Shown here: in pieces, positions 25,312-36,470 of the stretch | How positions within the stretch are numbered: the first letter of the stretch is position 1 | Layout of the letters: each line of letters begins with the position of its first letter | Assembly (NCBI GenBank): GCA_036244855.1 | Contig: BQKZ01000160.1 | Location: 74,420 to 137,115 of the forward strand | DNA length: 62,696 bases | Reading direction: 5' to 3' | Source: Temnopleurus reevesii | Taxonomy: Eukaryota > Echinodermata > Echinoidea > Temnopleuroida > Temnopleuridae | Notes under the pieces: generated by a model | Told to the model about the DNA's origin: nothing | What the model saw: the letters and a program-made list of their open reading frames with translations, nothing else | Database searches by the model: none | Program-made: the position numbers and the translations under genes

Positions 25312-25788
25312 TCAATTACCATTTTGTTTTGCCTCGATAGATACCTCAGTGTTGATTCATGACTGTCATTCAGTAAAAAGTTCATCATGTATTATGATAT
25401 ATTGTTGCTTGATGATTAACAATTCAGAAATACAATACTCAGAATAAGTTAGGGATGACTTTTTAATTGTATCACTTCTAAATGGTCACACTCTTCAGGA
25501 TTTATACTGGAGCAAAAGACTCTGTTCAATAGCTGAAATCAATCATGCGTGAAATTGATTACAGTGTATTCCATGCTATTCAAAGCACTTGCATTTGTAA
25601 TTTCAAAATGTATAAAAACTATTATAATTTCGTATAGGCATTTCATAATGACCCCTAACTAATATTGAGCAAAGTATTTCAAATTTAACAGTTTTTGTCA
25701 CAGTTATGAATTATTCTGAAAAATTAATCTTTCCTCTTGAAGTCTTTCCGCTTGGGTTGGACTCTCCTTTTTTAAACAATTCATCCCA
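25312..25788. repeat. Second copy of the ~478-bp duplication
   Basis: Homologous to 24745-25222 at roughly 97-98 % identity by eye. Unique sequence follows from CCAGAGTATTTC. Confidence 0.85.
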
Positions 25789-26082
25789 CCAGAGTATTTC
25801 TGGTATTAAAACCCATGGATGGAAAACCTTGAATTCCAAACAGTACCCACTTTTCTACTACTCCCTTGATTAATATTTCATCATCTTGGGAGGCTGATGT
25901 ATAGAAATATTTTAAAAATAGATTAGTGTCATATTTCAAGAGAGGATTCGCCATCAAAATTCTTCCTGAAATGCTTGTAGAGTGCATGAAGCTATGTTAC
26001 ATTCATATGAAAAAAAAACAAAGTATTGCCTACTTTTCTTCAAAACGAGGGGAAAATAGTGAACAAAGTGAATGAAAGTGAA

Positions 26083-26209
26083 ATGAAAATGAAAACTTTG
26101 AAACTTTTCAACAGATTATCTAATTTTGCACAAATGTTCAAAATTTGTTCACCTTATTTTTCTCCAGTCACTGAAAGTACAAAATAAAATTGGGTTCATT
26201 CCCCTTTAA
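26083..26209. mobile_element. TTAA element right-arm fragment
   Basis: A diverged right-arm match: CAACAGATTATCTAATTTTGC, then a TTTGTTCACCTTATTTTTCTCC block and TTCCCCTTTAA ending at TTAA 26206-26209. No left arm is visible nearby. Confidence 0.6.
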
Positions 26210-26323
26210 AGAAAATACTTTTCCTTGAAAACATTTGGCCAATATCTATTCAAAAATTGCAAAAGAAGCATCCTACCTTTCAACAATTTTTCTAAGTTTC
26301 ATCCCGACTCACCCAACGAGTTA

Positions 26324-26645
26324 TAAACATTTTGTCCCAACACACCCCACATGAGTATGATACACCTTTTCACATTTCACTTTCAAAGGACAGGAGCTGT
26401 ACATGTTTATCATCGTATCGATCAAACCAGGTATGTGCGTAAAGCAAACAGAAAGCTACCTGGGCTTGTCATACTCTCAACAACTTTTCTACATTTTGTC
26501 CCAACTACCCCCTCTTTAAAAGAGTATGATACATCTTTTTACATTTCACTTTCAAAGGACAGGAGCTGTACATGTTTATCATCGTATCGATCAAACCAGG
26601 TATGTGCGTAAAGCAAACAGAGCTACCTGGGCTTGTCATTATACT
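26324..26645. repeat. Tandem duplication, 2 units of ~165-169 bp
   Basis: TTTTGTCCCAAC then GAGTATGATACA, TTTCACTTTCAAAGGACAGG, AGCTGTACATGTTTATCATC and GCTACCTGGGCTTGTCAT occur twice with few changes. The short frame at 26351-26611 merely translates the two copies and is not evidence of a gene. Confidence 0.85.
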
Positions 26646-26975
26646 CCCAGGCACCCCAGGTAGATAAAGGTAACATTCGAACTACATTCAATGATAATAG
26701 CAGACATATGGCGGCTCCATCATCCAGGCTCTACCAGAAAATACCAACATCTGTTTTTTAGAAAGGAGTGATTATTTATTGAAATACAATAAACAAAACA
26801 GTAACATTCAACGTACAAGCAAGTCTTGGATATTGTTTTGAAAGTGCATGAATAATCACATCCAGGGGTTAATTTCTGCCAAAAAGAAATTCATCCACAC
26901 TGTGCAACACTCTACCCAGGTGAGGTGAAAGGGTATCTACCAGTCACAAGTTTTTCCTGATTGAAATGTTTGCAA
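26631..26975. repeat. First copy of a ~345-bp duplicated block with SINE body
   Basis: Matches 27300-27660. Shared landmarks are GCTACCTGGGCTTGTCATTA, ATGGCGGCTCCATCATCCAG, GAAAGGAGTGATTATTTATTG and AAGAAATTCATCCACACT. The last landmark is a SINE body block (compare AAGAAATTCATCCACATT in the intact SINE at 57.9 kb). Confidence 0.8.
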
Positions 26976-27240
26976 AATGGTGTTAGCCGGGATGAATCAA
27001 AAGTAATAATAGTGATAATATGCACCTATTTCCGTGTAATTATTTTTTCATAAATTTCCACTTCTTACCATAAATTGTTTATCATTTGAGTAGTCTGATG
27101 CCTTTCTTATGCTACATGGCAAGTATTCTGTGTTTTCTTTGTTTTGTTCGCGCCTCGAGCACTAAATCTTAGTGGATTTGGCGCCTTATCAGTCACATGT
27201 ATCATTATCATTATTATTATTGTTACCGGTATTTTCATAT
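26868..27240 (+). mobile_element. Degenerate SINE, 5'-truncated
   Basis: Body motifs GAAATTCATCCACACTGTGC and CCCAGGTGAGGTGAAAGGGT match the intact SINE, followed by TTAGCCGGGATGAA (compare GCTGCCGGGCTAAA). A SINE-like tail, CGCGCCTCGAGCAC with ATT/ATC repeats, lies at 27148-27238. Intervening sequence is diverged, so body and tail may be two insertions. Confidence 0.55.
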
Positions 27241-27299
27241 TTTTCGTCATTATTATCATAAGAAGTAATTAAAAGAAAATCAATGGTAAATCAATGGTG

Positions 27300-27660
27300 A
27301 GCTACCTGGGCTTGTCATTATACTCCCAGGTACCCCAGGTAGATAAAGGTAACGTTCAAACTACATTCAATGATAATAGCAGACATATGGCGGCTCCATC
27401 ATCCAGGCTCTACCAGAACATACCAACATCTGTTTTTAGAAAGGAGTGATTATTTATTGAAATACGATAAACCAAACAGTAACATTAAATGTACAGACAA
27501 GTTTTGGATAATGGTTTGAAAGTGCATGGACATTCCCATCCGGGGTGCTAATTTCTGCCAAAAAGAAATTCATCCACACTTTGTATCACTCTACACAGGT
27601 GAGGTGAATAGGTAGCTGGCAGGGGTATTTTCTCCTTGAAATTTTTGGACAATTGTGTTA
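27300..27660. repeat. Second copy of the duplicated block
   Basis: Homologous to 26631-26975 at high identity through ACATCTGTTTTTAGAAAGGAG, then more diverged. Since both copies carry the SINE body, the SINE insertion predates the duplication. Confidence 0.8.
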
Positions 27661-27797
27661 GCTGGGATAAAGCAATCATAATAATTAATAGCAATACAAG
27701 AAGCGCATTGAACACTAAAGATAATCTGTCTCGCGCCTCTGAATAGGTGACTAGAGAGATGGCGTGTTTAAATGCTATATATTATTATTATTATGTG
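27545..27797 (+). mobile_element. Degenerate SINE, 5'-truncated, with tail
   Basis: GAAATTCATCCACACTTTGT and CAGGTGAGGTGAATAGGTAG, followed by CTGGCAGGGGTATTTTCTCC and TTGAAAT, match the intact SINE in order. A tail reading GCGCATTGAACACT...TGCTATATATTATTATTATTA corresponds to GCGCCTTGAGCACT...GCGCTATATAAATT plus ATT repeats. Confidence 0.7.
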
Positions 27798-27879
27798 TAA
27801 CATTGATTTGCCCAAGCAACATATCACATACGCTTAAGGTACAAAAAGGATTCATAGCTCAGGGTTGAATCTGAAGACA

Positions 27880-28305
27880 TCACCTCAGCTCCATTTACCT
27901 TTCGTGAGCTATACCTTCAATGCACCAACCATTTCCAGGTCTAGATAAATGTAAGAAAACCGAGGCAAGTTAGATACAAATGAGGATAAGTCTACTATTC
28001 ATCTAGAGTTTATTATTTTTGGAGCATTCCTGAGCTACCCCTGTTGTGCGCCACAAACATTCAGGTTTGAATAAATGCATTACTGTAATCCCCCACGTAA
28101 TGCAGTTTGCTCAACATGGATGTCCCAGCATCACTCCCAACTGATCTTTTCCATCTAAAATTTGTTCCAAAGCCCAATAATTACATTGATTTCCTGAGGT
28201 AAACCCTACTGTCCGCCAAACATTTTCAGGCCTGGAGTAATCCATTAATCCCCCAGGTAAGGCAGTTATCTCAACATAGATGTCCCAGCATAACTTACAA
28301 GTGAG

Positions 28306-28344
<39 letters not shown>

Positions 28345-28765
28345 TCAAGAAATTGCTAGCTTGCGTAGATTTCCTCAGCTTTACCCTACTGTGCGCCAAA
28401 AACATTCAGGATTAATGCACAAATACCTAGCCAAAGAAAGTTTGTTCACCAAAGGATGTCCCAGCATTTCCACAAGCAAACTTATTCAGCACAATATTAT
28501 GCATAGATTTCCCGAGCTATACCCTACTGTGCGCCAAAGATTTCCAGGCCTGGATTAATCCATTAATCCCCCAGGTAATATCTCAACATGGATTTCCCAG
28601 TATCACTTCCAAATGAACTTTTACATCTGAACTTTGTTTTAAAGCTCAATAGAACGCATAGTTTTGTACCCTACTGTGCGCCAAACATTTCCAGGCTTGG
28701 ATTAATCCATTAATCCCCCAGGTAAGGCAGTTATCTCGACATGGATGTCCGAGCATCACTTACAA
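27880..28765. repeat. Degenerate minisatellite, ~6 units of about 130-180 bp
   Basis: A consensus block recurs: CCTACTGTGCGCCAAA, CATTTCCAGGCCTGGATTAA, CCATTAATCCCCCAGGTAAG, GCAGTTATCTCAACATGGAT, GTCCCAGCATCACT. The GCGCCA landmark falls near 28049, 28211, 28391, 28533 and 28678, with a weaker version near 27921. Unit length is irregular, and one unit carries an A32 tract (28309-28340). Frames across it are by-products. Confidence 0.8.
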
Positions 28766-28955
28766 GCTGTCTTCTATTTTCCAGCTATCAATCAAAGGTG
28801 TTGGAATGCACTCTGAGGATGCAAGACTTGCATGGAATGTATGTATTGACTACTGTGTAGTATTCAGCCTCATAGTCTAGCAGTACCAGACACTGTTAGT
28901 AGGGATTGGACGCGAAGCTATAGCATCAATGCCAGGCTGGATTTGAAGCAAGCCT

Positions 28956-29096
28956 GGGGCCTGTAACATAAAGGGATGCAATTAATTTGCATATAAAATA
29001 AATTGCATCTCTTTGGTAAACATTTTGGAATAGACTTACAATTAATATTTGCAATATTGATTGTAGGTTTATTGCATCTTTTATGTTACTGGCCCC
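28956..29096. mobile_element. 141-bp hairpin MITE, GGGGCC-GTAACATAAA family
   Basis: GGGGCCTGTAACATAAA at the left is complementary to TTTATGTTACTGGCCCC at the right, with further complementary internal blocks (GATGCAATTAA and TATTGCATC). A diverged relative in reverse orientation lies at 45446-45575 and a related hairpin at 43156-43270. It is non-coding and mobility is inferred. Confidence 0.75.
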
Positions 29097-30724
29097 TGGC
29101 TTGGGGACAATAGCCCAAACTTAGAACCCGGTGCAATCAGAGCAGGACTGGTTGCAAGTTGGCTTGGTGATGCCACCAAGCCAACAGAATCACGTTTTGT
29201 GGTAATTAACTCTAATTTTTTTTATGATCCAAGGCCTAAATATTTAATCCTGTCTTTCACACCCATCAGATGCTCTACACAATCACATTTCTGAACAGAA
29301 AAAAAGTTTAGTCTCTTAGGAATAAATTTGATTTTGGTGAACAATAGACCGAGAGGTCTCAGTATTGCCGAAAGTTGTCTTCTATCTTATAACAAGGTCC
29401 TGATACCTCAGAAATTACCTATTCACAAATACCTTGTTACATCAGGGCAAACATACTATATAATATAAGAATGGAACCAGGATAATCACTTTGTTATATC
29501 ATGAACCTACCAAAAGTTTGTTATATTAGTGCTCTTTATAATGAGGTCCTACTGTACAAGCAACCATTATCTCGTGTGATGATTGACAATTTTGAGAGGT
29601 ATTTACTTTCCATCTTGTAGACTATATTTTAGGGATAGGCCAAACAGAAGTACATCAAGTTTATGTTTTATGGACATTTTAGGGATTGTTTATTGCCAGG
29701 TTAGGGATTGGTCATAGACCAATACATCTAGTTTATGTTTTATGGACATTCCGCTGGAAGTGGGCAAGGTTTGATTATGTGATCTAGACCCTTGAAAGGA
29801 CATTTCTTGACCATGGTCAAACAAACTATGTCAAACAAGTCATAAAAATCACCCTGGACTGGACATCATGGTGTGTGGGCAATATCTGAACTTGACCAGT
29901 GACATCTACTTTCTATACCTTTAAGAATCAGATTTTTGAAGTGGTAAGCCATTAACTTAAGACACTCTAATTGGCTTTCTTGAACAAAATAGGCCAGTAG
30001 TTCCATAGTAAATTAAAATACTACTAAATAAGCACAGAAGTGATCTAAAGGCCTAAGTATTTTATATTCAAATTCAAATAAGATTCATTGGTATGAAAAT
30101 AATTAAATAAGTTTTCAAATACAAATACAAACAAAGTTTCTTTTTACTTTCAATTTTTGTCTCGACAGCTTAGCCGACCTGATTGGTACAGGTAGGTAGT
30201 TTTAATATGTACAAAAGTAATTTGGATTATAGTCTTTAAAAGCAGATTAGAAAGGTAGAAAAAAGAACACGTTTAAACAAAGGATAGTTGATGAGTATTG
30301 GAGAGGGTATACTTGTAGAAATAAAAGACAAGGGAGAGAATAGCTAGAGGAAGGCCATCGATGGAATGAGATCTACACATTCACATTAAAAGATTTCTTT
30401 GCCAAAACATCGCTAAGCCAGAGACGAGGCTTTAGATATACAATCGAAGCTGGACAATTCATTTCTGTACAACATTAATGTACACATATTGCCAAGGTGG
30501 GATTAAGGGTTCTAAAAAATGGTCTGGATAACAGACTATACAATGACCTGACTGTACTTTACAAGTTGCTACTGAGGTTACGCTGACCCTGTGACCTCTT
30601 GATCCAAAAAAAGCAATCCCACATGACCTTACCTAGTAAACAAAACCCCTCCCCCTTTCTTTGGTTTGTATCTTTTGAGTTTGAGTTTAGACTAGATCAA
30701 GACCATTTTGTTTCTCTTTTACAG
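29097..30724. other. Noncoding stretch with a small local duplication
   Basis: Mostly unassigned. Near 29625-29750 a ~100-bp unit is partly duplicated: TAGGGATAGG then AGTACATCAAGTTTATGTTT and TATGGACATT recurs as TAGGGATTGG...ATACATCTAGTTTATGTTT and TATGGACATT. No gene evidence. Confidence 0.45.
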
Positions 30725-30784
30725 CCCTTCAAGAGGATGGTGATATTCATGGAAAATGAAAGTGATGATGTCCATGAGAATGAT
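30725..30784 (+). CDS. Candidate 60-nt internal exon
   Basis: The sequence TTTGTTTCTCTTTTACAG directly upstream is a textbook splice acceptor, with a long pyrimidine tract ending in CAG. A GTATGA donor-like hexamer follows position 30784. The 60 nt between are open in one frame for exactly 20 codons and rich in acidic residues toward the end (ENESDDVHEND). The other two frames contain stops. A 60-nt length divisible by three would suit a cassette microexon. If the donor is unused the frame stops one codon later at TGA (30788-30790). No family is recognisable from 20 residues, and no neighbouring exons were found to join it to, so this remains a splice-signal-based guess. Confidence 0.25.
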
Positions 30785-31862
30785 GTATGAACCACGCCCT
30801 ATGATAATGGAAAACAACGTCCTTAGGCTAAAGTAAATCTGATAATCACAAGACTTAGTAGTAATATTGATAAGGTGATTAAAGAGAAAGATTGAAAAAT
30901 CAGATGCCCAAATGCAATATAATCAGTAATTGTCAAAACAAAAAACAAGTAATTTGAGGGGAATACAACCACCCAACCCAATTTTCACCCTTTCTTTAAG
31001 AAAAAACACTCAAATCAAATAATAATTCGCAAAGTCTGCAATTTTCTACTAGGCAAGCAAGGATGCAGTGTGGTGCATGCTTAGTAAAAGAACAAAGTTA
31101 CACACTTTAATAAATCCAAAGATTGATGAACTAGAGACAATTATCAGAGCTCATCAATCATGTGAATAGTATGATAACTGTCCTGATTTATACACTGGAA
31201 CTATACACCCCCCCCCCCCCACAAAAAAAAAATCAATAAAAAATCTATCCCTACATTAAATATTATTTGTATTTCCATTTCGTTCAATTTTTCATTTTTC
31301 CATTTTTCTTCAGAATGACCATCCCATTATTTCCAACCTTCAGAAACAATTACGAATAATCAAAATTTCTACCCTGACTATCCAATCTTGTTCATATAGT
31401 CTGTCAGGGCTAAATTTGAGCATGACCAAAATTTCTATCCTTATTACATTCAGCAGTATTTCTAGCCCATACTCACCCATCAAGGTTAAATTCTGATATA
31501 AATTAGAGCATGTGTTGTCAGTAAACAGTTGCGACTTCCTCTATTACCCTAATAATCTGATTGTTGTGCTTCAAATGATTTCCTGGATTAAGAGGGCATG
31601 ATAATGAGTGTAGAACCTCGAACAAAGGTTGGCATCATCATGGAATGCTATAATCATAATATTGAAGGGAAACATGGATTAGCTTCGCGAAGCAAACTTA
31701 TGCATAAACCTCAAAAACACATTAAAAACAACAAGTGCTTAAGTTATCTTTCCTTTTCTCTTCAAAGTTCCTTGAAAAATTTTCTCCTTAATAGTTGATT
31801 TGTGACATCTTCTTTGTTGGAAGACAATAGACATGTAAATTATAATATCATTATTATCATCA
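30785..31862. other. Unassigned noncoding stretch
   Basis: Contains a C13 then CA-rich tract (31208-31232). Otherwise AT-rich with no features recognised. Confidence 0.45.
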
Positions 31863-32756
31863 TTGTTAAATTATGGGCGTGTTGCTCCAAACTTGCAAAT
31901 CAGCTGCAAATTAATATGCATATTTTCATTCACGCACGGTCAGCACTTTTTACAAGATATGCATAAAACAGTAATTTTATTGGTGTGTACTGATTATGTG
32001 CAATTAGTAATTTATTCGCAAGTTTGTTGCAACAGCCCTTACGTTTCACCAAAATATATATCTAAAAATAGTTTATTCATACATAACGTGGGGTGATGCT
32101 GTTATACTTTATAAATTCTATTAACAATGAGAATCTTTACTATGATAATCTTTACGGCAGCTGCTTCACAATCTTGACCTTATTTTGAAACAACTTGCCA
32201 TGGGTAAATTGATGGTCCGGATTCATGTTACAATGTAATTAGAACATAGCTATTAGCAACAATCACTAAATTGTAACAATCTGCAACATGTTTTGCGTTT
32301 GATCAATGAGTATACTATGAAAGAGACGAAAACAGGAATGTGACAAAAATTGCTGGGCATGATGGTTCTAGCAGACAATAACCTTTTTCTCCCACTATGT
32401 AGAACAGGTGCAACACCTGTTCTACATTTCTTTTTACAGAATAATGAGGAAGGAACTTTCTTTAATCTGCTTGACCCATTTCCAAGATTTTGACTGGAAG
32501 TGGTCAATTTTGACGACTTTCCTTTTCTTTTAATTTCATAGTGATAGCTCACGAAAAATGCTGCATCACTTTCTGTTTTATATCACTGTAAAGCAAAAGG
32601 GACTAAAGTTCTGGACAAAGTAAACAACTTCTGTTCAAGCTTCCACAATAGCTACATGCCCACAAAGGAATTTAATTCCCTCTTATTCTGCAGAGAAATG
32701 TCAAACAGGTGTTGCATCTCCTCTGTGAATAAACTTTGGAAGCTACTTTCTTTTTC
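31863..32756. repeat. First copy of a ~0.9-kb diverged tandem duplication
   Basis: Homologous along its length to 32926-33800: GTTGCAACAGCCC, GGTGATGCTGTTATAC, GATGGTCCGGATTCATGTTA, GGTGCAACACCTGTTCTACA, TTGACCCATTTCCAAGATTT and GTGAATAAACTTTG occur in the same order. Many substitutions and indels separate the copies, so this is an older genuine duplication, though the copy ends at an N. Confidence 0.85.
31875..32038. mobile_element. MITE, GGGNGTGTTGC family, copy 1
   Basis: Ends GGGCGTGTTGCTCC and TTGCAACAGCCC are imperfect inverted repeats. Subterminal TTGCAA-type words (CTTGCAAATCAGCTGC; TTCGCAAGTTTG) are also complementary. The same element is found at 32933-33090 and 59320-59484. Confidence 0.7.
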
Positions 32757-32757
32757 N
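32757..32757. other. Single-N assembly join
   Basis: A single ambiguous base at the end of the first diverged tandem copy, immediately before a hairpin element. Confidence 0.75.
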
Positions 32758-32761
32758 TTAA

Positions 32762-32898
32762 AATAGTGACTGGCTTTTCGGGAAATATGACATAAAGTGC
32801 CCTCACAAGCACCATATTGCCCTCGTCTTACGACTCGGGCAATGATGATACCAGTTCAGGCACTATATGTCATATTTCCCTCAGGGCCAGTCACTATT
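32762..32898. mobile_element. 137-bp hairpin MITE (AATAGTGACTGG ends)
   Basis: AATAGTGACTGG at 32762-32773 is exactly complementary to CCAGTCACTATT at 32887-32898. The arms continue as GGGAAATATGACATA and its complement TATGTCATATTTCCC, then AAGTGCC and GGCACT. It sits between the two ~0.9-kb copies. Confidence 0.8.
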
Positions 32899-32925
32899 AT
32901 TTAATTATTATCATCATCATTATTA

Positions 32926-33800
32926 CAATATGGGGGTGTTGCTAAATACTTGCGATCAATTGCAATCAACTGCAAATCAGTTACATATTAATATGCATAT
33001 TTTCATTCACGCACAGTTTACGTTCTTTACGAGTATGAAATAATGATTTTGATTGTAGTTATTATTTCCCAAGTTTGTTGCAACAGCCCCTGCATCTCAT
33101 CAAAATCCATCGAAAAATAATTCTTTCCTACATACATGAATGGTGGCGTGATGCTGTTATACTGTATATATTTCAAAATAATATGATAATCTTTACGGCA
33201 ACTGCTTCACAATCTTCTAATTTCTAAACTTCTTGCCATAGGTAAATTGATGGTCCGGATTCATGTTACAATCTAATTAGAACATAGCTATTAGCAACAA
33301 TCATTAAATTGTGACAATGTACAACAAGTTTTTGCTTGGCTTTTGATCAATGAGTATACTCTGAAAGTGAAGAACACAAGAATGTGACAAAAATGGCAGG
33401 GTACGATGGTTCTAGCAGACAAAAAATAGGATTTTCTCCTATTATATAAAACAGGTGCAACACCTGTTCTACATTTCTTTTTGCAGAATAATTAAGAAGG
33501 AACTTTCTTATGATTGCTTGACCCATTTCCAAGATTTTGACTGGAAGTGGTCAATTTTGACGACTTTCCTTTTCCTTCAATTTCATAGTGATAGCTCACG
33601 AAAAATGCTTCATCATTTCAGTTTTACATCACTGCAAAACTGTAAAGGGACAAAGGTTCTGAACAAAATAGATAACTTTTTTTCAAGCTTTCCCAAAAGC
33701 TAGATACACACAAAAGAAATATATACTTCTCTCTCTCATTAGAAATGTCAAACAGGTGTCGCATCTGCTCTGTGAATAAACTTTGAATGCTATTTTTTGT
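32926..33800. repeat. Second copy of the ~0.9-kb diverged tandem duplication
   Basis: See 31863-32756. Both copies keep the GTTTTCATTCACGCAC-type MITE at their start and the AAACAGGTG...CGCATCTGCTCTGTGAATAA block at their end. Frames across both copies translate to similar short peptides because the DNA is duplicated, not because they are genes. Confidence 0.85.
32933..33090. mobile_element. MITE, GGGNGTGTTGC family, copy 2
   Basis: GGGGTGTTGCTAAATACTTG at the left and GTTTGTTGCAACAGCCCC at the right. Homologous in position to the copy at 31875-32038, so insertion preceded the duplication. Confidence 0.7.
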
Positions 33801-33859
33801 GTTGACGAAGATATCGCGAATGCTTAAATGAATTTGTTTAGTTTATCCAGTTCTTTTGT

Positions 33860-34070
33860 CCATTCTGCTCACAGTATATATGCAGGGGAGCGTGGATTCG
33901 TTAGCAGGGTCGGCCCATTTTCAAGTTGGATAATTTGTCGGACATGCATTATGAACCATAGGCAATCAATTTCTAACGAGCAACGGCCCTCATGGAGAAA
34001 GGACGATGCGAGCACGTTCACACGGAGGAGCTCGCAGGGGAGGGGGTGCTTTGCCAGAAAGTGAAATTTA
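33860..34070. promoter_or_regulatory. Candidate GC-richer island
   Basis: A non-repetitive block with GC-rich words (CACGGAGGAGCTCGCAGG, GCACGTTCACACGG) between AT-rich flanks. A plus-strand frame is open but there are no domain features. It could be regulatory or an untranslated exon. Composition is the only evidence. Confidence 0.2.
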
Positions 34071-36052
34071 AGTTTTTTAAATACTGTAGAATCTACCAAG
34101 GACTCATGCTTTAAATATTGTAACAAATCCTGCCATCGATGTCATAATACATGTTACAGAAGATGCCATATATGAGGAAAAGGAAAAAAATATCTAGACA
34201 TCAATAATAAAACAATTCAGCTAAATTCTCCATGAGACAATGTATTACCTTCTTCATAGGATGTTGTGACTCCACTTGGATTAATGGTTTGGGGAAACAA
34301 TGTAAAAAAAAATGTTTAAAAAGAGCGGTACATGCACATGGTTGAAACAAAGCATTTCTTCAATTAACAACAGTTTTGCATCACTGCACTGAAATATTTG
34401 TGAAGCCGAACCAACATTAATTTTCAATGGCAAGCTGGTAACATTTATGAGATAATCAAGGTCTTAAATGTTAACCCTGTGTAAGGAGATAAAAACTTGG
34501 CCATATAAGAAATTGTTTGAATGTCCAAGAATGTCTTTTCAAGAAATTATGTCAGTTGTTTGGAATTTTTGTAAAAATTTAATTGCTTGCTTTATTGTTC
34601 AAACAATGTTTCATACGTATAAAATGAAATTTGAACGGAGTAAAAAGCTCTACAATATCTGAAAATTACTTTTCAGTTCGTATTTCTCATGATTTCCTAT
34701 AATTCTACAGTTCAAAACTTTAGAGAAAAGCGACCCCCCAAAAAAGGTTCCGTTCGAGCCACTTTCAGAGGGTCAGACAGTTGAGGGCATCCAAGCAATT
34801 TTAGGGGGTGGGGGGTGCTTATGGATTGTATCGCTGGCTTTGCTGGAACATTCATGAAGGAGAACCAACATTCATTTTTAATGGCAAGCTGGTAACATCT
34901 ACTGGAAAATAAAGGTCTTCAATGTACACGCTGTCCAAGGAGATAAGAATTTTGCAACATCTGAACGCCATATTGGAGATGCCTAGCCTCACGGAGCTGT
35001 GCGCATGAGGAGTCAGTGTCCTACTGAATTTTTCACGTCACATCTTGACAAGGCCGAAAAAAGCTCTGCCGAGGATAAACGAAGGTGTTAAGTAAACCAT
35101 GGCTGCATACTGCATCATGATAAGGCCAAAAAAAAATTGGTTGGATGCCCTTAGCTGACCGCCCACTGAAAATGGCCTGACCTTCATACTCAACAAAAAA
35201 ATCACAGTAAAATTACAGGAAAAATGAAGATATCACCTGAAAATTATTTTCAGTAAAGTCTAAATAAACATGTGAAAAAAAGCCCTGATAAGTCATTTTC
35301 AATCGTTTTAGGGCTCCATTCGAATTCTCATTTATTACAAAAATACAGCTGATTTTTTTTAGGGCATTCGTGGGTATCCAAATATTTTCTTGGGGGCCCA
35401 AGGACGTATGGTCCAAGCTAAATGGCTAAATATTTAGAAAAATAATCCAAGCTCAATTTACCACTTGGTCACACTCGCCATAGTTTCTATTGAAACTCAA
35501 TAAAGAAACAATGTGCAGCACATAAAAAATTATAAAATTATTGACTGTTTCTTTTTAATTGATTCATGTTTTTCAAACAATCCAAGTATAATTATATCAT
35601 ACCATTCTAATATCTATCATACCATTCTACTATCGCTATACAGTTCCAATTACAATTTTTTTAGTACTTGATAAGACTGTAATAAGTTTGATTTTACAAT
35701 AATATCTAGTCTTTAAACTGATTTTACAAAACTTTGCCCCTACAAGCCATCATACAGAATATCAGATGAAGGAACTGTTCTTCATAACAAAATGATAATA
35801 ACTTGAAAGTCTAAGAACTCTCAAAGATGTATGTTTTTAAAATCATGATTCCTATCCAAGAAGAACGAACGATATGGCTAGACTCGAGTTCCATAAGGAC
35901 GATTATCCAAGCTTGAATTCCCTGATTCAATTGGCTCATCAATAAAATGGGTGCTCTCATGCTTGAAAGCTCTAGTGGAACGCGATCTAAGCCTTCATGA
36001 ACAGAAGCTAGAAAGTTTGGTATCCAAATCTTGTCTTTATACACTATCTGTA
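34071..36052. other. Unassigned noncoding stretch with element fragments
   Basis: At 34731-34820 and 35110-35200, words such as GGATGCCC, CACTTTCAGAGGGTC and GAGGGCATCCAAGCAATTTT belong to the CnAn-headed element family described under findings, but full boundaries are not resolvable. Two related ~45-bp blocks (AACATTAATTTTCAATGGCAAGCTGG near 34412 and its near-copy near 34867) indicate another small duplication. No gene evidence. Confidence 0.4.
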
Positions 36053-36470
36053 GATAATTCATACTTATTTAATTGATTTTACTTTTTCAGTATATGGCAA
36101 AGGATTAACAATAAGAAAATTATAATTCAAATGAGAAAAAATGAGAATGTTATCATTCAAATAAGAAGAGGAGAAAATCATAATTAAAATGAAAATAAAC
36201 AGTATTGGCATGAGGTTAATAATTGTGATAAAATGCAGATTTGTTCAAGTATTTCACTAGATAATTAATACATTTACTTAATTTCACTTTTCAGTACATG
36301 ATATAGGCAGAGTAGTAACATTGAGAAAATTATAATTCAAATGAGAAAAAATGAGAACGTTATTATTCAAATCAGAAGAGGAGAAAATTATAATTTAAAT
36401 GAAAATAAACAGTATTGGCATGAGGTTAATATTGTAATAAAAGACAGATTCTTAAAAATATTTAACTTCT
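36053..36470. repeat. Tandem duplication, 2 units of ~210 bp
   Basis: Each unit runs AGATAATTCAATACTTATTTA-like, then CTTTTTCAGTA, AAAATTATAATTCAAATGAG, AAGAAGAGGAGAAAAT, AATGAAAATAAACAGTATTG and GCATGAGGTTAAT. The units are highly similar with scattered changes. Confidence 0.85.

Noticed and set aside
26351..26611. 86-codon frame with an internal peptide repeat
   Set aside because: Its repeat is the ~169-bp DNA tandem duplication, with no independent coding evidence.
27880..28765. CRISPR-like array of regular repeats and spacers
   Set aside because: Units are ~150 bp, degenerate over their full length and irregularly spaced in eukaryotic-type DNA. This is a minisatellite.
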